Source: Moellerella sp963519845 (GTDB lineage: Bacteria > Pseudomonadota > Gammaproteobacteria > Enterobacterales > Enterobacteriaceae). From it: 64,000 bases of DNA. Of the stretch, positions 34,855 to 43,308 are shown piece after piece. The notes under the pieces were generated by a model, which was given only the letters and a program-made list of their open reading frames with translations, made no database searches and had not been told where the DNA came from. The translations under genes and the position numbers were made by a program. How positions within the stretch are numbered: position 1 is the first letter of the stretch; each line of letters begins with the position of its first letter. The DNA lies in NCBI GenBank assembly GCA_963519845.1, contig CAUQNX010000002.1, positions 62,001-126,000 of the forward strand, written 5' to 3'.

Positions 34855-35481
34855 TTATTTTGTACCAAATATCTTATCGCCGGCATCACCCAAGCCCGGA
34901 ACAATATATCCGTGTTCATTCAAGTATTGATCGATTGATGCAGTATAGAGTTCGATATCAGGATGCGCTTTTTCTAACGCAGCAATACCTTCTGGCGCAG
35001 CTACTAAGACTAAAACTTTAATTGACTGGCAACCAGCTTTCTTCAATAGGTCAACGGTGGCAATAACCGAACCGCCTGTTGCTAACATGGGATCAACCAC
35101 AAGTGCCATGCGCTCTTCGATATTAGAAGCGAGTTTTTGGAAGTAAGGCACAGGCTCTAAGGTCTCTTCGTCACGATAGACGCCGACAACACTAATTCGC
35201 GCACTGGGGATATTTTCCAACACTCCATCCATCATACCTAGACCGGCACGTAGAATAGGAACAACGGTAATTTTTTTACCTTTGATTTGCTCAATTTCGA
35301 CCGGCCCACACCAGCCTTCAATCGTTACTTTTTCTGTTTCTAGATCTGCAGTTGCTTCGTAAGTAAGAAGACTACCTACCTCCGAGGCAAGTTCACGAAA
35401 GCGTTTGGTGCTTATATCATGATCTCGCATCAGACCGAGTTTATGTTTGACAAGCGGGTGTTTCGCCTCAACAATCTTCAT
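34855..35481 (-). CDS. upp: Uracil phosphoribosyltransferase
   Basis: Upp converts uracil and PRPP to UMP for salvage. The 208 residues match E. coli in length and order: KHPLVKHKLGLMRDHDIS at the start, PILRAGLGMMDGVLE, the PRPP loop LVVDPMLATGGSVIATVDLL and the uracil site VPGLGDAGDKIFGTK at the end. It is first in the upp-uraA cluster and divergent from purMN. Confidence 0.97.
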   Translation of the reverse strand: MKIVEAKHPLVKHKLGLMRDHDISTKRFRELASEVGSLLTYEATADLETEKVTIEGWCGPVEIEQIKGKKITVVPILRAGLGMMDGVLENIPSARISVVGVYRDEETLEPVPYFQKLASNIEERMALVVDPMLATGGSVIATVDLLKKAGCQSIKVLVLVAAPEGIAALEKAHPDIELYTASIDQYLNEHGYIVPGLGDAGDKIFGTK

Positions 35482-35636
35482 CTTCTTCTCCTACTATTTT
35501 AAGTCACTGGCGGGCAAAAAAATCGCGAGATTATAACTCTTTTTTAGTGAAATTCAACTAGAAGAGTATTGATTATAATCAAAGGTATCTCAATCAAGTA
35601 TTTATTAACCTTATAATACACCCTTTAAGAAAGTTA

Positions 35637-35652
35637 TCGCAAACGTTTGCTT
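35637..35652. promoter_or_regulatory. PurR operator upstream of purMN
   Basis: TCGCAAACGTTTGCTT is a near-perfect PurR box with the palindromic GCAAACGTTTGC core. It lies about 67 bases before the purM start. PurR repression of purMN is established in E. coli. Confidence 0.88.
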
Positions 35653-35718
35653 GGGCTGCTAGAATTGTTTTTGTTGTAGATACTCCTTCTAAAAAACACG
35701 ATTGCCTTGGGGGCCGTA

Positions 35719-36759
35719 GTGACGAATAAAACTTCGCTTAGCTATAAAGATGCCGGTGTCGATATCGATGCAGGAAATGCACTTGTTGAACGTATCAAAG
35801 GCGTTGTAAAAGAGACTCGCCGTCCTGAAGTTATGGGTGGATTGGGTGGCTTTGGTGCACTTTGCGCACTACCGCAAAAATATCGTGAACCTATTTTAGT
35901 CTCGGGCACTGATGGTGTGGGCACCAAATTACGCTTGGCGATGGATTTAAAACGCCATGATACCATTGGAATTGATTTAGTCGCCATGTGTGTTAACGAC
36001 TTAATTGTACAAGGCGCTGAACCCCTATTTTTCCTCGATTACTACGCAACAGGTAAACTGGATGTTGATACTGCGGCTAGTGTGATCAGCGGAATTGCCG
36101 AAGGTTGTAAGCAATCTGGCTGTGCACTAGTGGGTGGCGAAACCGCCGAAATGCCGGGAATGTACCACGGTGAAGATTATGATGTTGCTGGTTTTTGTGT
36201 TGGCGTCGTTGAGCGCTCTGAAATTATCGATGGCAGCAAAGTCAGCGCAGGTGATGCACTTATCGCCTTAGCCTCGAGTGGGCCTCACTCAAATGGTTAT
36301 TCATTAGTCCGTAAAATTTTAGAAGTTAGTCAAACAGATGCAGAAAAAACTGTGCTAGCAGGCAAATCTATTGCTGATCATTTACTTGCACCAACTCGCA
36401 TTTATGTGAAGAATATACTAACGCTGATTGAAAAAAAATCAATTCATGCTATTGCCCATTTAACGGGCGGTGGTTTCTGGGAAAATATTCCTCGGGTATT
36501 GCCTGAGAATACACAAGCCCAGATCGAAGGTTCCAGTTGGCAATGGCCGGCTATTTTTAGCTGGTTACAACAAGCAGGTGATGTGACTACCCATGAAATG
36601 TATCGTACATTCAACTGTGGTGTGGGCATGATCATCGTACTGCCACAATCAGAAGTAGATTCAGCTCTTGAGCTGTTACGTGCTCTCGGTGAAAACGCGT
36701 GGCAAATCGGGAAAATTGCTGAACTCAAATCTGGTGAACAACAGGTTATTATTAATTAA
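35719..36759 (+). CDS. purM: Phosphoribosylaminoimidazole synthetase (AIR synthase)
   Basis: PurM closes the imidazole ring, FGAM plus ATP to AIR. The 346-residue product matches E. coli PurM throughout, including LVSGTDGVGTKLRLAMDL, NDLIVQGAEPLFFLDYYATG, SSGPHSNGYSL and HLTGGGFWENIPRVLP. The frame is open from a TTG at 35707, but the GTG at 35719 is chosen: it follows GGGGG by 7 bases and gives the conserved start (V/M)TNKTSLSYKDAGVDI. PurR-controlled operon with purN, divergent from upp. Confidence 0.96.
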   Translation: MTNKTSLSYKDAGVDIDAGNALVERIKGVVKETRRPEVMGGLGGFGALCALPQKYREPILVSGTDGVGTKLRLAMDLKRHDTIGIDLVAMCVNDLIVQGAEPLFFLDYYATGKLDVDTAASVISGIAEGCKQSGCALVGGETAEMPGMYHGEDYDVAGFCVGVVERSEIIDGSKVSAGDALIALASSGPHSNGYSLVRKILEVSQTDAEKTVLAGKSIADHLLAPTRIYVKNILTLIEKKSIHAIAHLTGGGFWENIPRVLPENTQAQIEGSSWQWPAIFSWLQQAGDVTTHEMYRTFNCGVGMIIVLPQSEVDSALELLRALGENAWQIGKIAELKSGEQQVIIN

Positions 36760-37406
36760 TGAAAAAAATCGTTGTATTGATCTCAGGAAGTGGCAGTAAT
36801 TTTCAAGCCATTATTGATGCCTGCTGGAAAGGTAAAATCAAGGGTGACGTTTGTGCTGTTTTTAGCAATAAACCTAACGTCTTGGGATTAGTACGCGCTG
36901 AAAAGGCAGGTATTCCTGCCTTTGTCATTCAACCCACTGATTTTGCCTGCGCTGATGCCTATGATGCTGCGTTACTAGAAGCCATTGATGCCTACGCACC
37001 CGATTTAATTGTTTTAGCTGGCTACATGCGTATTTTAAGCAGCAATTTTGTGCGTCATTTTACGGGTCGTATGCTCAATATTCATCCATCACTGCTCCCA
37101 AAATACCCGGGTTTACATACACATCGTAAAGCCCTTGAAAATGGGGATAAAGAGCATGGTACTTCAGTGCATTTTGTGACCGAGCAACTCGATGGTGGGC
37201 CAGTTATTTTACAAGCCAGAATGCCGATTTATGCCGATGATACCGAAGAGTATATTATCGAACGCATTAAGGCGCGAGAACATCTGATCTATCCTATCGT
37301 GATCCAATGGTTTGTCTCTGGTCGTTTAAAAATGGTTGACCAACGTGCCGTATTAGATGGTGTCACTTTATCTGCTCAGGGCTGCTTAACCTCCTTGCCA
37401 CCTTGA
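36759..37406 (+). CDS. purN: Phosphoribosylglycinamide formyltransferase 1
   Basis: PurN transfers a formyl group from 10-formyl-THF to GAR. The 215 residues show the catalytic set: VLISGSGSNFQAI at the N-terminus, the Asn/His in NIHPSLLPKYPGLHTH and the Asp in HFVTEQLDGGPVI. Its ATG shares one base with the purM stop (TAATG), so the two are translationally coupled. Confidence 0.97.
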   Translation: MKKIVVLISGSGSNFQAIIDACWKGKIKGDVCAVFSNKPNVLGLVRAEKAGIPAFVIQPTDFACADAYDAALLEAIDAYAPDLIVLAGYMRILSSNFVRHFTGRMLNIHPSLLPKYPGLHTHRKALENGDKEHGTSVHFVTEQLDGGPVILQARMPIYADDTEEYIIERIKAREHLIYPIVIQWFVSGRLKMVDQRAVLDGVTLSAQGCLTSLPP

Positions 37407-37493
37407 TGGTAAATAAGGCTAAAATAACTTATTCTTACCTTCAAAAATAAGCAGTCACTGTATGATATAAAAAGTAGTGGTTGAGAAAAAAAT

Positions 37494-37679
37494 ATGCCAT
37501 CCCCTGATTCACTCCCTTTTAAGGGCAATACTCTAATCGGTAATGATGTGTGGATTGGTTATGATGTGCTGATTATGCCCTGTGTTAATATTAGCAATGG
37601 GGCCATAATCTCTTCTCGTTCAGTTGTGGTATCCGATGTCCCTGCTTACAGCATTGAAATCACTAGTAGTTCACACTAA
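37494..37679 (+). pseudogene. Fragment of a CatB/Vat-type hexapeptide acetyltransferase
   Basis: The 61-codon frame encodes LPFKGNTLIGNDVWIGYDVL then hexapeptide repeats and VVVSDVPAYSI. This is the C-terminal half of xenobiotic (chloramphenicol/streptogramin-type) O-acetyltransferases, which are about 210 residues. The catalytic His region and trimer-forming N-terminus are missing upstream, and the C-terminal tail is cut after YSI. The ATG at 37494 is inside the original protein. It is a remnant and not expected to be active. Confidence 0.7.
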
Positions 37680-37805
37680 TCCATAAAATTGCATTTTTCT
37701 AATCCAAATCGTCCAATCCTCTTATTAATCCTATATTCAGTTGGATTTTATAGACTTATACTTTTAGTAAAATAAACTTAATATTAAATGAATACTGAGA
37801 ATTTT

Positions 37806-38879
37806 ATGAAAAAAAGTATTTTAATATCCGCCTTGGGTATTTCTATCCTATTGTTATCCGCTTGTAATGAATCAACGGATACGCCTTTACCAGCAAAGGT
37901 TGAACAAAAAAAAGAACAAGAAATAACTCCATTAGAATTTAGTCAAAGCATAGAAAAAGGCAATCTGTGGTTATCCGCATTCCGTGAAAATTTCGGTTCT
38001 ATTCTTAGCAAAAAAAATGAACAGCCATCAAGTGCTTTAGAGGGCAATATTATAATAAACGCCAAAAAATTACTTGATACACTCAGCGCCAATAATAAAA
38101 TGACTTTTGATATTAATACGCTGAAATTTAAAGATGATATGAAGGGCATGCAAGTAAAGTCAAAACTGACGATGCTCGAAATTAGCTACCAAAAAAATGT
38201 TTCTGAATCTCAACTTAAAAGAGCCAAAGAGTCATTTGATTACATGAAAACCCTCTCTCCCTCTATTTCTGAGCTCGATAAAGCTGGTGAACAATTTGGC
38301 ATCACCTATATCAATTTGTATGAAAAAACGCTAGCGCTAGGTGACTATTTATTTGTCAATCAAGCCTCTCGTTTAGATGATTATGCACAAGCAGGTCAAC
38401 TCTATGATGATCTGAAAAAAGCCTATAAGCGACATACTGATATTAAAAAGAAAACCTTATTAATTTATGATGACTATTATAAAAAAATGCATTTGGAAGA
38501 GATGAAAATAGTCAAAAATCAGGGTCAAGTTGTCAGATACAATATTATGGAATCAATGGATATTCTGAGCGCAATAATGACAAAGTTAGGTCCCAGCCAA
38601 ATTAATATCAATATGCTTGAAGATATGGTTATCCAACTTGAAGCTCGCTATACAGAGCTAGAAACTACATTTAATAATAGCGAGCTGTTAAAAAAAGAGT
38701 ACAAAGCGCGATCTGAGTACGATTTGCAAAGCTATTTAAAATCATACCAACAGTTTATTCTCGAAATAAAAAATATTATCAAAGATAAAAATGAAGGTAA
38801 TAGCACCCGAAGTACCTTAGATAGAGTATCGATTCAATATGAGTTACTGGTTCGTAGCTATAATGCACTGATTTTTTAG
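37806..38879 (+). CDS. DUF3829 (YiiG-like) lipoprotein
   Basis: This is a 357-residue lipoprotein with signal peptide MKKSILISALGISILLLSAC (lipobox Cys at residue 20). The mature part is highly charged and mainly helical, with coiled-coil-like stretches (about 140-240) and a C-terminal YNAL segment. Layout and several segments (a YINLYEKTLALGDYL region, the closing SYNALIF) recall YiiG/DUF3829 proteins of unknown function, at low identity. An in-frame ATG lies six codons upstream, but the one at 37806 starts the signal peptide. It has no co-directional partner. Confidence 0.62.
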   Translation: MKKSILISALGISILLLSACNESTDTPLPAKVEQKKEQEITPLEFSQSIEKGNLWLSAFRENFGSILSKKNEQPSSALEGNIIINAKKLLDTLSANNKMTFDINTLKFKDDMKGMQVKSKLTMLEISYQKNVSESQLKRAKESFDYMKTLSPSISELDKAGEQFGITYINLYEKTLALGDYLFVNQASRLDDYAQAGQLYDDLKKAYKRHTDIKKKTLLIYDDYYKKMHLEEMKIVKNQGQVVRYNIMESMDILSAIMTKLGPSQININMLEDMVIQLEARYTELETTFNNSELLKKEYKARSEYDLQSYLKSYQQFILEIKNIIKDKNEGNSTRSTLDRVSIQYELLVRSYNALIF

Positions 38880-38915
38880 CTATCTATTTTTCAAGCCCGT
38901 CATAAATAAGTTAAT

Positions 38916-40157
38916 TCAAAGTACAAAGCGCTTCGCCAAAAATGGGCTAATATCTAACGCTAATGGTAGTTCGCGTACCAATTGATTGATCAATACACCC
39001 GTGATCGCCGATGTCAGAATACCGGTACGGAAATGACCGCAGGCGTTAAGGTATCCGTCAATACCTTCCATAGGGCCTAATATTGGCAATTCGTCAGGTG
39101 AACCGGGGCGTAACCCTGCCCAACTGCGTTTAATATTGATATCTTTTAGTTCGGGAATACAACGTATTGCTCCCTGCACCAGACCTCGGATTTCAGGTAG
39201 CGTAGTACTGACGTCAAAACCTTTATCTTCCGTGGTACTGCCTATCAAGATCTCGCCATTATCCTTCTGCACTATGTAACAATCGCTGGTTGTGATACTT
39301 CCGCGCAACAGTTTGGGCATTTTTTCAGATAGCACTATTTGACCTTTTACTGGATGGACTGGAATAGTCGTTCCCGTCGCCCATTCACACAGCGTCGACG
39401 CCCAAGCACCACCTGCGTTGATCAACATTTTGCATGATAAACGACCTAGCATGTCAGTTTCCACGCCAACGATGTGACTACCTTGTCGATGTACGCCAGT
39501 GACATTGGTATTGCTATAGATATCAACGCCATTTTGTCGGGCTCCCTCAAGATAGGCATCGGTGAGACGAAATGGGCTGATTTGATGATCACACAAAAAT
39601 TCTAGTGCACCCGTCGCCTGTAGAGAAATATAAGGCTCATTTTCCTGTAACTGCACCGCATCAAGCCATCGAATCTCTTCAGATAGATTGGGAATTTTTT
39701 CCACAATGTGCTCAGCATAATGCCGGTCTTGCTCGTCATACATGACAAACTTGAGGCCAGTACGCTCAAATTTACAATCCATTGCGTGATTTTCTAGCAG
39801 CTCTTGATGTAATTGTGGATACATAGAGTTAGACATCAACGCCATATTAAAAAAACTTTCGGGAAGAATATGAGGATGTGCAGCATCAACTTTTATTGCA
39901 TTATTTGCCGCATTATTGGAAAGTGAGCTAGCAGCGGCCGCGAGAGTGGATTGCATTCGAAAGAAAATCACACCACACCCAAGCCCGACCGATTCACCGA
40001 TAGCCCATAATCCGCCAGCGGAGGCTCGCGAGGCGTTGCCCGGTCGTTTTGCATCAATTAAGGCAATTTTTAAGTCGCGTTCTTTCGACAATTGATATGC
40101 GCAAGATGCACCAATAACGCCACCGCCCGCAATCACCACATCATAGTTCTTATTCAT
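38916..40157 (-). CDS. hcnC: HcnC-like FAD-dependent amine oxidoreductase subunit
   Basis: This is the DAO-fold subunit of an HCN-synthase-type complex, which in Pseudomonas oxidises glycine to HCN and CO2. The 413 residues (HcnC about 417) start with the FAD motif VVIAGGGVIGASCAYQLS and contain GGLWAIGESVGLGCGVIFFR, FLCDHQISPFRL, KGQIVLSEKMPKLLRGSITT and SWAGLRPGSPDELPILGP. The ATG at 40155-40157 follows GGAGGTG and overlaps the 3' end of the fused HcnA/B gene by 8 bases, so the two are coupled. Relatives include octopine, nopaline and D-hydroxyproline dehydrogenases; glycine is the inferred, not proven, substrate. Confidence 0.8.
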   Translation of the reverse strand: MNKNYDVVIAGGGVIGASCAYQLSKERDLKIALIDAKRPGNASRASAGGLWAIGESVGLGCGVIFFRMQSTLAAAASSLSNNAANNAIKVDAAHPHILPESFFNMALMSNSMYPQLHQELLENHAMDCKFERTGLKFVMYDEQDRHYAEHIVEKIPNLSEEIRWLDAVQLQENEPYISLQATGALEFLCDHQISPFRLTDAYLEGARQNGVDIYSNTNVTGVHRQGSHIVGVETDMLGRLSCKMLINAGGAWASTLCEWATGTTIPVHPVKGQIVLSEKMPKLLRGSITTSDCYIVQKDNGEILIGSTTEDKGFDVSTTLPEIRGLVQGAIRCIPELKDINIKRSWAGLRPGSPDELPILGPMEGIDGYLNACGHFRTGILTSAITGVLINQLVRELPLALDISPFLAKRFVL

Positions 40158-41883
40158 AGGATGCACCTCCATCCACATTTTCTTTATCAGATATAAAAGC
40201 ACTAAAAGGTAAGGGATCTATAGGAAAACGCGGTCGTAGCCACCCTACATCACTGCGACCCGTATGCGCACGTAGACGATCGCTGCAATATCCAACACAG
40301 AGTTTACCTTGACAGTCCCCCATACTGATCCGCGTGCGCATTTTCAGGCTAGTCATGTCCTCTACTTGCTGCTCTAAGGCCTCGTCGATGGCGCTTCGTG
40401 TGACCTGCTCACAACGGCAAATAACAGTTTCATGGGTTGGCAGGTTCAATTGTCCACAACCTCGCTGTGTATAATTCTCGATTCCAGCACGAAAGCGAGA
40501 AATCTGCTGTTTTTGTTGTAAATATTTTTGATGCAGCTGTTCCGCATCCTTTTGCGTCAGCTCGCCTCGCATTTTTAGTATCGAAATTGCCGCTATTCGT
40601 CCATCAATCATAGCGGCTTCTGCGCCGCGCACGCCTCTCATATCACCAGCCAGATGAATATGCTGCTGGCTACTTTGTTGCCACTCATTCGCATACGGCT
40701 GTAAGAAACCCTCTTGGTGATATTCATGAGATAAATCCATCTGCTGAGATAATTGAGTGCGAGGAAGAAAACCATAACCGACAGCCAGAGTCTCAGCCGC
40801 AACCCTACGTTGTTGACTTAAATCAGCTGACCAGTTTTGATCATAGGGGGCAACCACGACCTGCGTTAGAGCATCTTGTCCCATGGCAGCCACCACTCCC
40901 CAACCATAATATTGGGGAATACGATGCAATTTGAGATAAGCCATCATGCTTAATCCTTCGAGGAAAAGCTGAGGCTGATTAAGCAGAGCTCGGGTTTGGC
41001 GAGTCATATTTGCAAAAGAACTTGCCTCGTAGATGCCAACAACCTCAGCACCCGCACGATGTAACTGACAAGCGGTCAGTAACAACAAGGGGCCGCTTCC
41101 AACTAAAAGCGTGCGTCCATAGGGTCTAGCAACATCGTTTTTGATTTGCAGTTGTAAGCCACCCAGCAGTTTAACGCCCGGTAGCGTCCAACCGGGGAAA
41201 GGTACACTACGTTCATGACAACCCGCAGCCAAGAGTAGATGTGAAAAAGAGAGAGTATCGATTTTCTGTTGCGCATCGAGCGTATAGAGCCTGCTATTCT
41301 CCTCACCGCCCATAATCCGCGTATTAAGGCGCACCTCGACATTCGCTCGAATACGATCAAACTCCTGATGCAAATTCTGCATCTCTCGCTGATAACGCTT
41401 ACCCAAATATTGTAGATTGACTCCCTGCCGAGCGGGACCACGAAATACCACGCCGCCCAGACGAGAGGCTTCGTCAAGCAAAATACTGCCGACGCCATGA
41501 TGCGCTAACTCAATTGCGGCGGCCATTCCAGCAGGGCCTCCACCGACAATCACTGGCCGCAATTTGACAGTAGGATGAATTTTTTCAAAGCGATTTGTTG
41601 CTGTTTCGACTCGCATACCAGCCTGAACCTGCGTCTGGCAAGCACGCTGTTTATGACGATCATTAATTTTCACCAAACAGCTATGACATATCCCCATCCC
41701 ACAGTAAGCACCCATTAGTTGCTGATGATCATTGCGTGCAATTGCGCGTTTTCCTAGGGCATTCAATACAGCTAACACAGTTTCGCCACTCATGGCCTTG
41801 ACGGGTTGCCCATCAATCGTGAAGACAATATCTCCCTCTCCCTCAGGTATATGCTGAATATCATATTCTCGTTGCAGCATCAC
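40150..41883 (-). CDS. HcnA-HcnB-like fusion: 2Fe-2S plus FAD oxidoreductase
   Basis: This 577-residue protein joins what are two subunits in Pseudomonas HCN synthase (HcnA about 104, HcnB about 464). Residues 1-100 are a plant-type 2Fe-2S domain with C61, C66, C69 and C82. Residues 108 onward are a pyridine-nucleotide-type flavoprotein with VIVGGGPAGMAAA (114-119 dinucleotide site). The C-terminus (about 485-560) is a BFD-like domain with C489, C491, C524 and C529 and then VGWLRPRFPIDPLPFSAF. ATG ATG follows GAGG. The gene leads the hcnC-like gene in one operon and is co-directional with the LysR gene 400 bases upstream. Similar architecture occurs in opine and hydroxyproline dehydrogenases. 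Confidence 0.82.
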   Translation of the reverse strand: MMLQREYDIQHIPEGEGDIVFTIDGQPVKAMSGETVLAVLNALGKRAIARNDHQQLMGAYCGMGICHSCLVKINDRHKQRACQTQVQAGMRVETATNRFEKIHPTVKLRPVIVGGGPAGMAAAIELAHHGVGSILLDEASRLGGVVFRGPARQGVNLQYLGKRYQREMQNLHQEFDRIRANVEVRLNTRIMGGEENSRLYTLDAQQKIDTLSFSHLLLAAGCHERSVPFPGWTLPGVKLLGGLQLQIKNDVARPYGRTLLVGSGPLLLLTACQLHRAGAEVVGIYEASSFANMTRQTRALLNQPQLFLEGLSMMAYLKLHRIPQYYGWGVVAAMGQDALTQVVVAPYDQNWSADLSQQRRVAAETLAVGYGFLPRTQLSQQMDLSHEYHQEGFLQPYANEWQQSSQQHIHLAGDMRGVRGAEAAMIDGRIAAISILKMRGELTQKDAEQLHQKYLQQKQQISRFRAGIENYTQRGCGQLNLPTHETVICRCEQVTRSAIDEALEQQVEDMTSLKMRTRISMGDCQGKLCVGYCSDRLRAHTGRSDVGWLRPRFPIDPLPFSAFISDKENVDGGASYE

Positions 41884-42284
41884 TCTTTCCTCATTAATAA
41901 AAAAGGAGCTTTTAAAGCCGTATTTTCAGTTTGTGCAGCTCGTTCAATTAATGCGCTCAATTTAGAGTTCAGCGCAGCAGTGAACATCGTCGGTATAGAC
42001 AGAATCAATCTCATTGTTTTTATAGAGAAATAACGTGACAAATTATTTGTCTTATTAAGTTCTAGTAAACAAATACATTAATGTCAATTATATATATTCT
42101 CTATTTTTTATTTTCAGTAGAAACTAATACCATGATTAATAATCAACTTACTGAAGGGCATCAATTAATAGACAATTAAAAACATTAATATATTTAACTA
42201 AAATATTTACCGTTACGTCTACTTAGATAAAGTTAATGCTCATTTATAGACATTTTATTATTGGCGATATCTGGCAAATACAGT
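41884..42284. other. Promoter region of the hcn-like operon
   Basis: These 401 bases, AT-rich towards 42284, separate the LysR gene from the hcn-like operon on the same strand. There is no ORF with a ribosome site and no terminator hairpin with a T-run. ATGAT and ATCAA half-sites at 42131-42145 are spaced by five rather than four bases, so they are not accepted as an FNR/ANR box. Confidence 0.5.
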
Positions 42285-43178
42285 CTATTCAGCCAATCCA
42301 CGTCCAATATAGCTGGCAAAAAGCGCATACAGTTTTTCAGGTCTTCTGATACTCAGAACCCATTGAATTGCAGGCACACAAGGCATACCATCTTTAGAGG
42401 TTAATATATGCAAATCATCTGATAAGGCATTTTTCGGCAGCAATCCAATACCCAATCCACAAGCTACCGCATTACGGATGTTGTCAAATGAACCACTGGT
42501 GTAGGAAAAAAAGTAACGGCGACCTACATGTTCCAATGCAGACATAGCACAGATTCTAATTACGCAACCTTCAGGAAAGGTCACCAGAGGGATTTCATCT
42601 AATTCGTTAAAGGACACAGCTTTCGATCTCACCCAATATAAGGGTTCAACTCGCAAAATTTTTTCACTCTCTGAGAGTAATGGCTCTCCCACTAACCCTT
42701 TGATAATCACAATATCCAATTGTTGCTGTGCTGCTAATCTTGATAGCGTTTTGGATGAAGCCGCCGTAATCTTTACTCGAAGATCTGGGTTCTCCTCCAA
42801 ACACAGTGATATGATCCTATGCAGATTTTTAACTTCAAAATCATCAGGTACACCGAGACAAACAACTCCTTTCAAATTACTTTTCTTTAAAGCCCCAATA
42901 GCGCTGTTCGTTCTATGCAAGATATCTCGAGCGGCGGGAAGTAATTGCAGCCCCTCTGCTGTCAAACCAAGAATATGCCCCTTACGTCTATCGATCAGGC
43001 GACAGCCCACATCTTGTTCCAATCTCCTCAATCCTGCACTCAGGGTGGATTGCGTCCGCCCAAGCTCTTCTCCCGCGCGTTTAAAGCTACTGAGTTCAGC
43101 AATAAAGACAAAAGTACGCAATTGCTCTAATGTGATCCCTCTCCCAACAATTTGATTTTGTTCACTTTGTTGTTTCAT
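42285..43178 (-). CDS. LysR-family transcriptional regulator
   Basis: This is a 297-residue LysR-type regulator with an N-terminal winged HTH (about 15-75; LEQLRTFVFIAELSSFKRAG, then RTQSTLSAGLRRLEQDVG) and a C-terminal effector-binding domain that keeps the periplasmic-binding fold (about 100-295). GGAGG lies 9 bases before the ATG. It stands between the hcn-like operon and a divergent DRE-TIM gene and is the likely regulator of one or both. A palindrome lies in the 130-base divergent gap. The effector is unknown. Confidence 0.88.
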   Translation of the reverse strand: MKQQSEQNQIVGRGITLEQLRTFVFIAELSSFKRAGEELGRTQSTLSAGLRRLEQDVGCRLIDRRKGHILGLTAEGLQLLPAARDILHRTNSAIGALKKSNLKGVVCLGVPDDFEVKNLHRIISLCLEENPDLRVKITAASSKTLSRLAAQQQLDIVIIKGLVGEPLLSESEKILRVEPLYWVRSKAVSFNELDEIPLVTFPEGCVIRICAMSALEHVGRRYFFSYTSGSFDNIRNAVACGLGIGLLPKNALSDDLHILTSKDGMPCVPAIQWVLSIRRPEKLYALFASYIGRGLAE

Positions 43179-43196
43179 CCCTGTTTTACCTCCGCT

Positions 43197-43211
43197 ATCG
43201 ACTCAGTCGAT
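43197..43211. promoter_or_regulatory. Palindrome in the LysR/DRE-TIM divergent promoter
   Basis: ATCGACTCAGTCGAT is a perfect 7-bp palindrome with a single central base, 19 bases before the LysR start and about 100 bases before the DRE-TIM gene. Its position suits a LysR autoregulatory site, but binding is inferred. Confidence 0.5.
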
Positions 43212-43308
43212 TATAGTGCTGCGATAATTCATTTAACAGGTAATAACGGATCGGACATAATTTTGAGACACTAAATCTTCAAATTAACGACATAACAGGT
43301 GAAAGGAC

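Noticed and set aside
42131..42145. FNR/ANR-like half-sites ATGAT and ATCAA upstream of the hcn-like operon
   Set aside because: The spacer is five bases rather than four, so it does not fit the FNR/ANR consensus.
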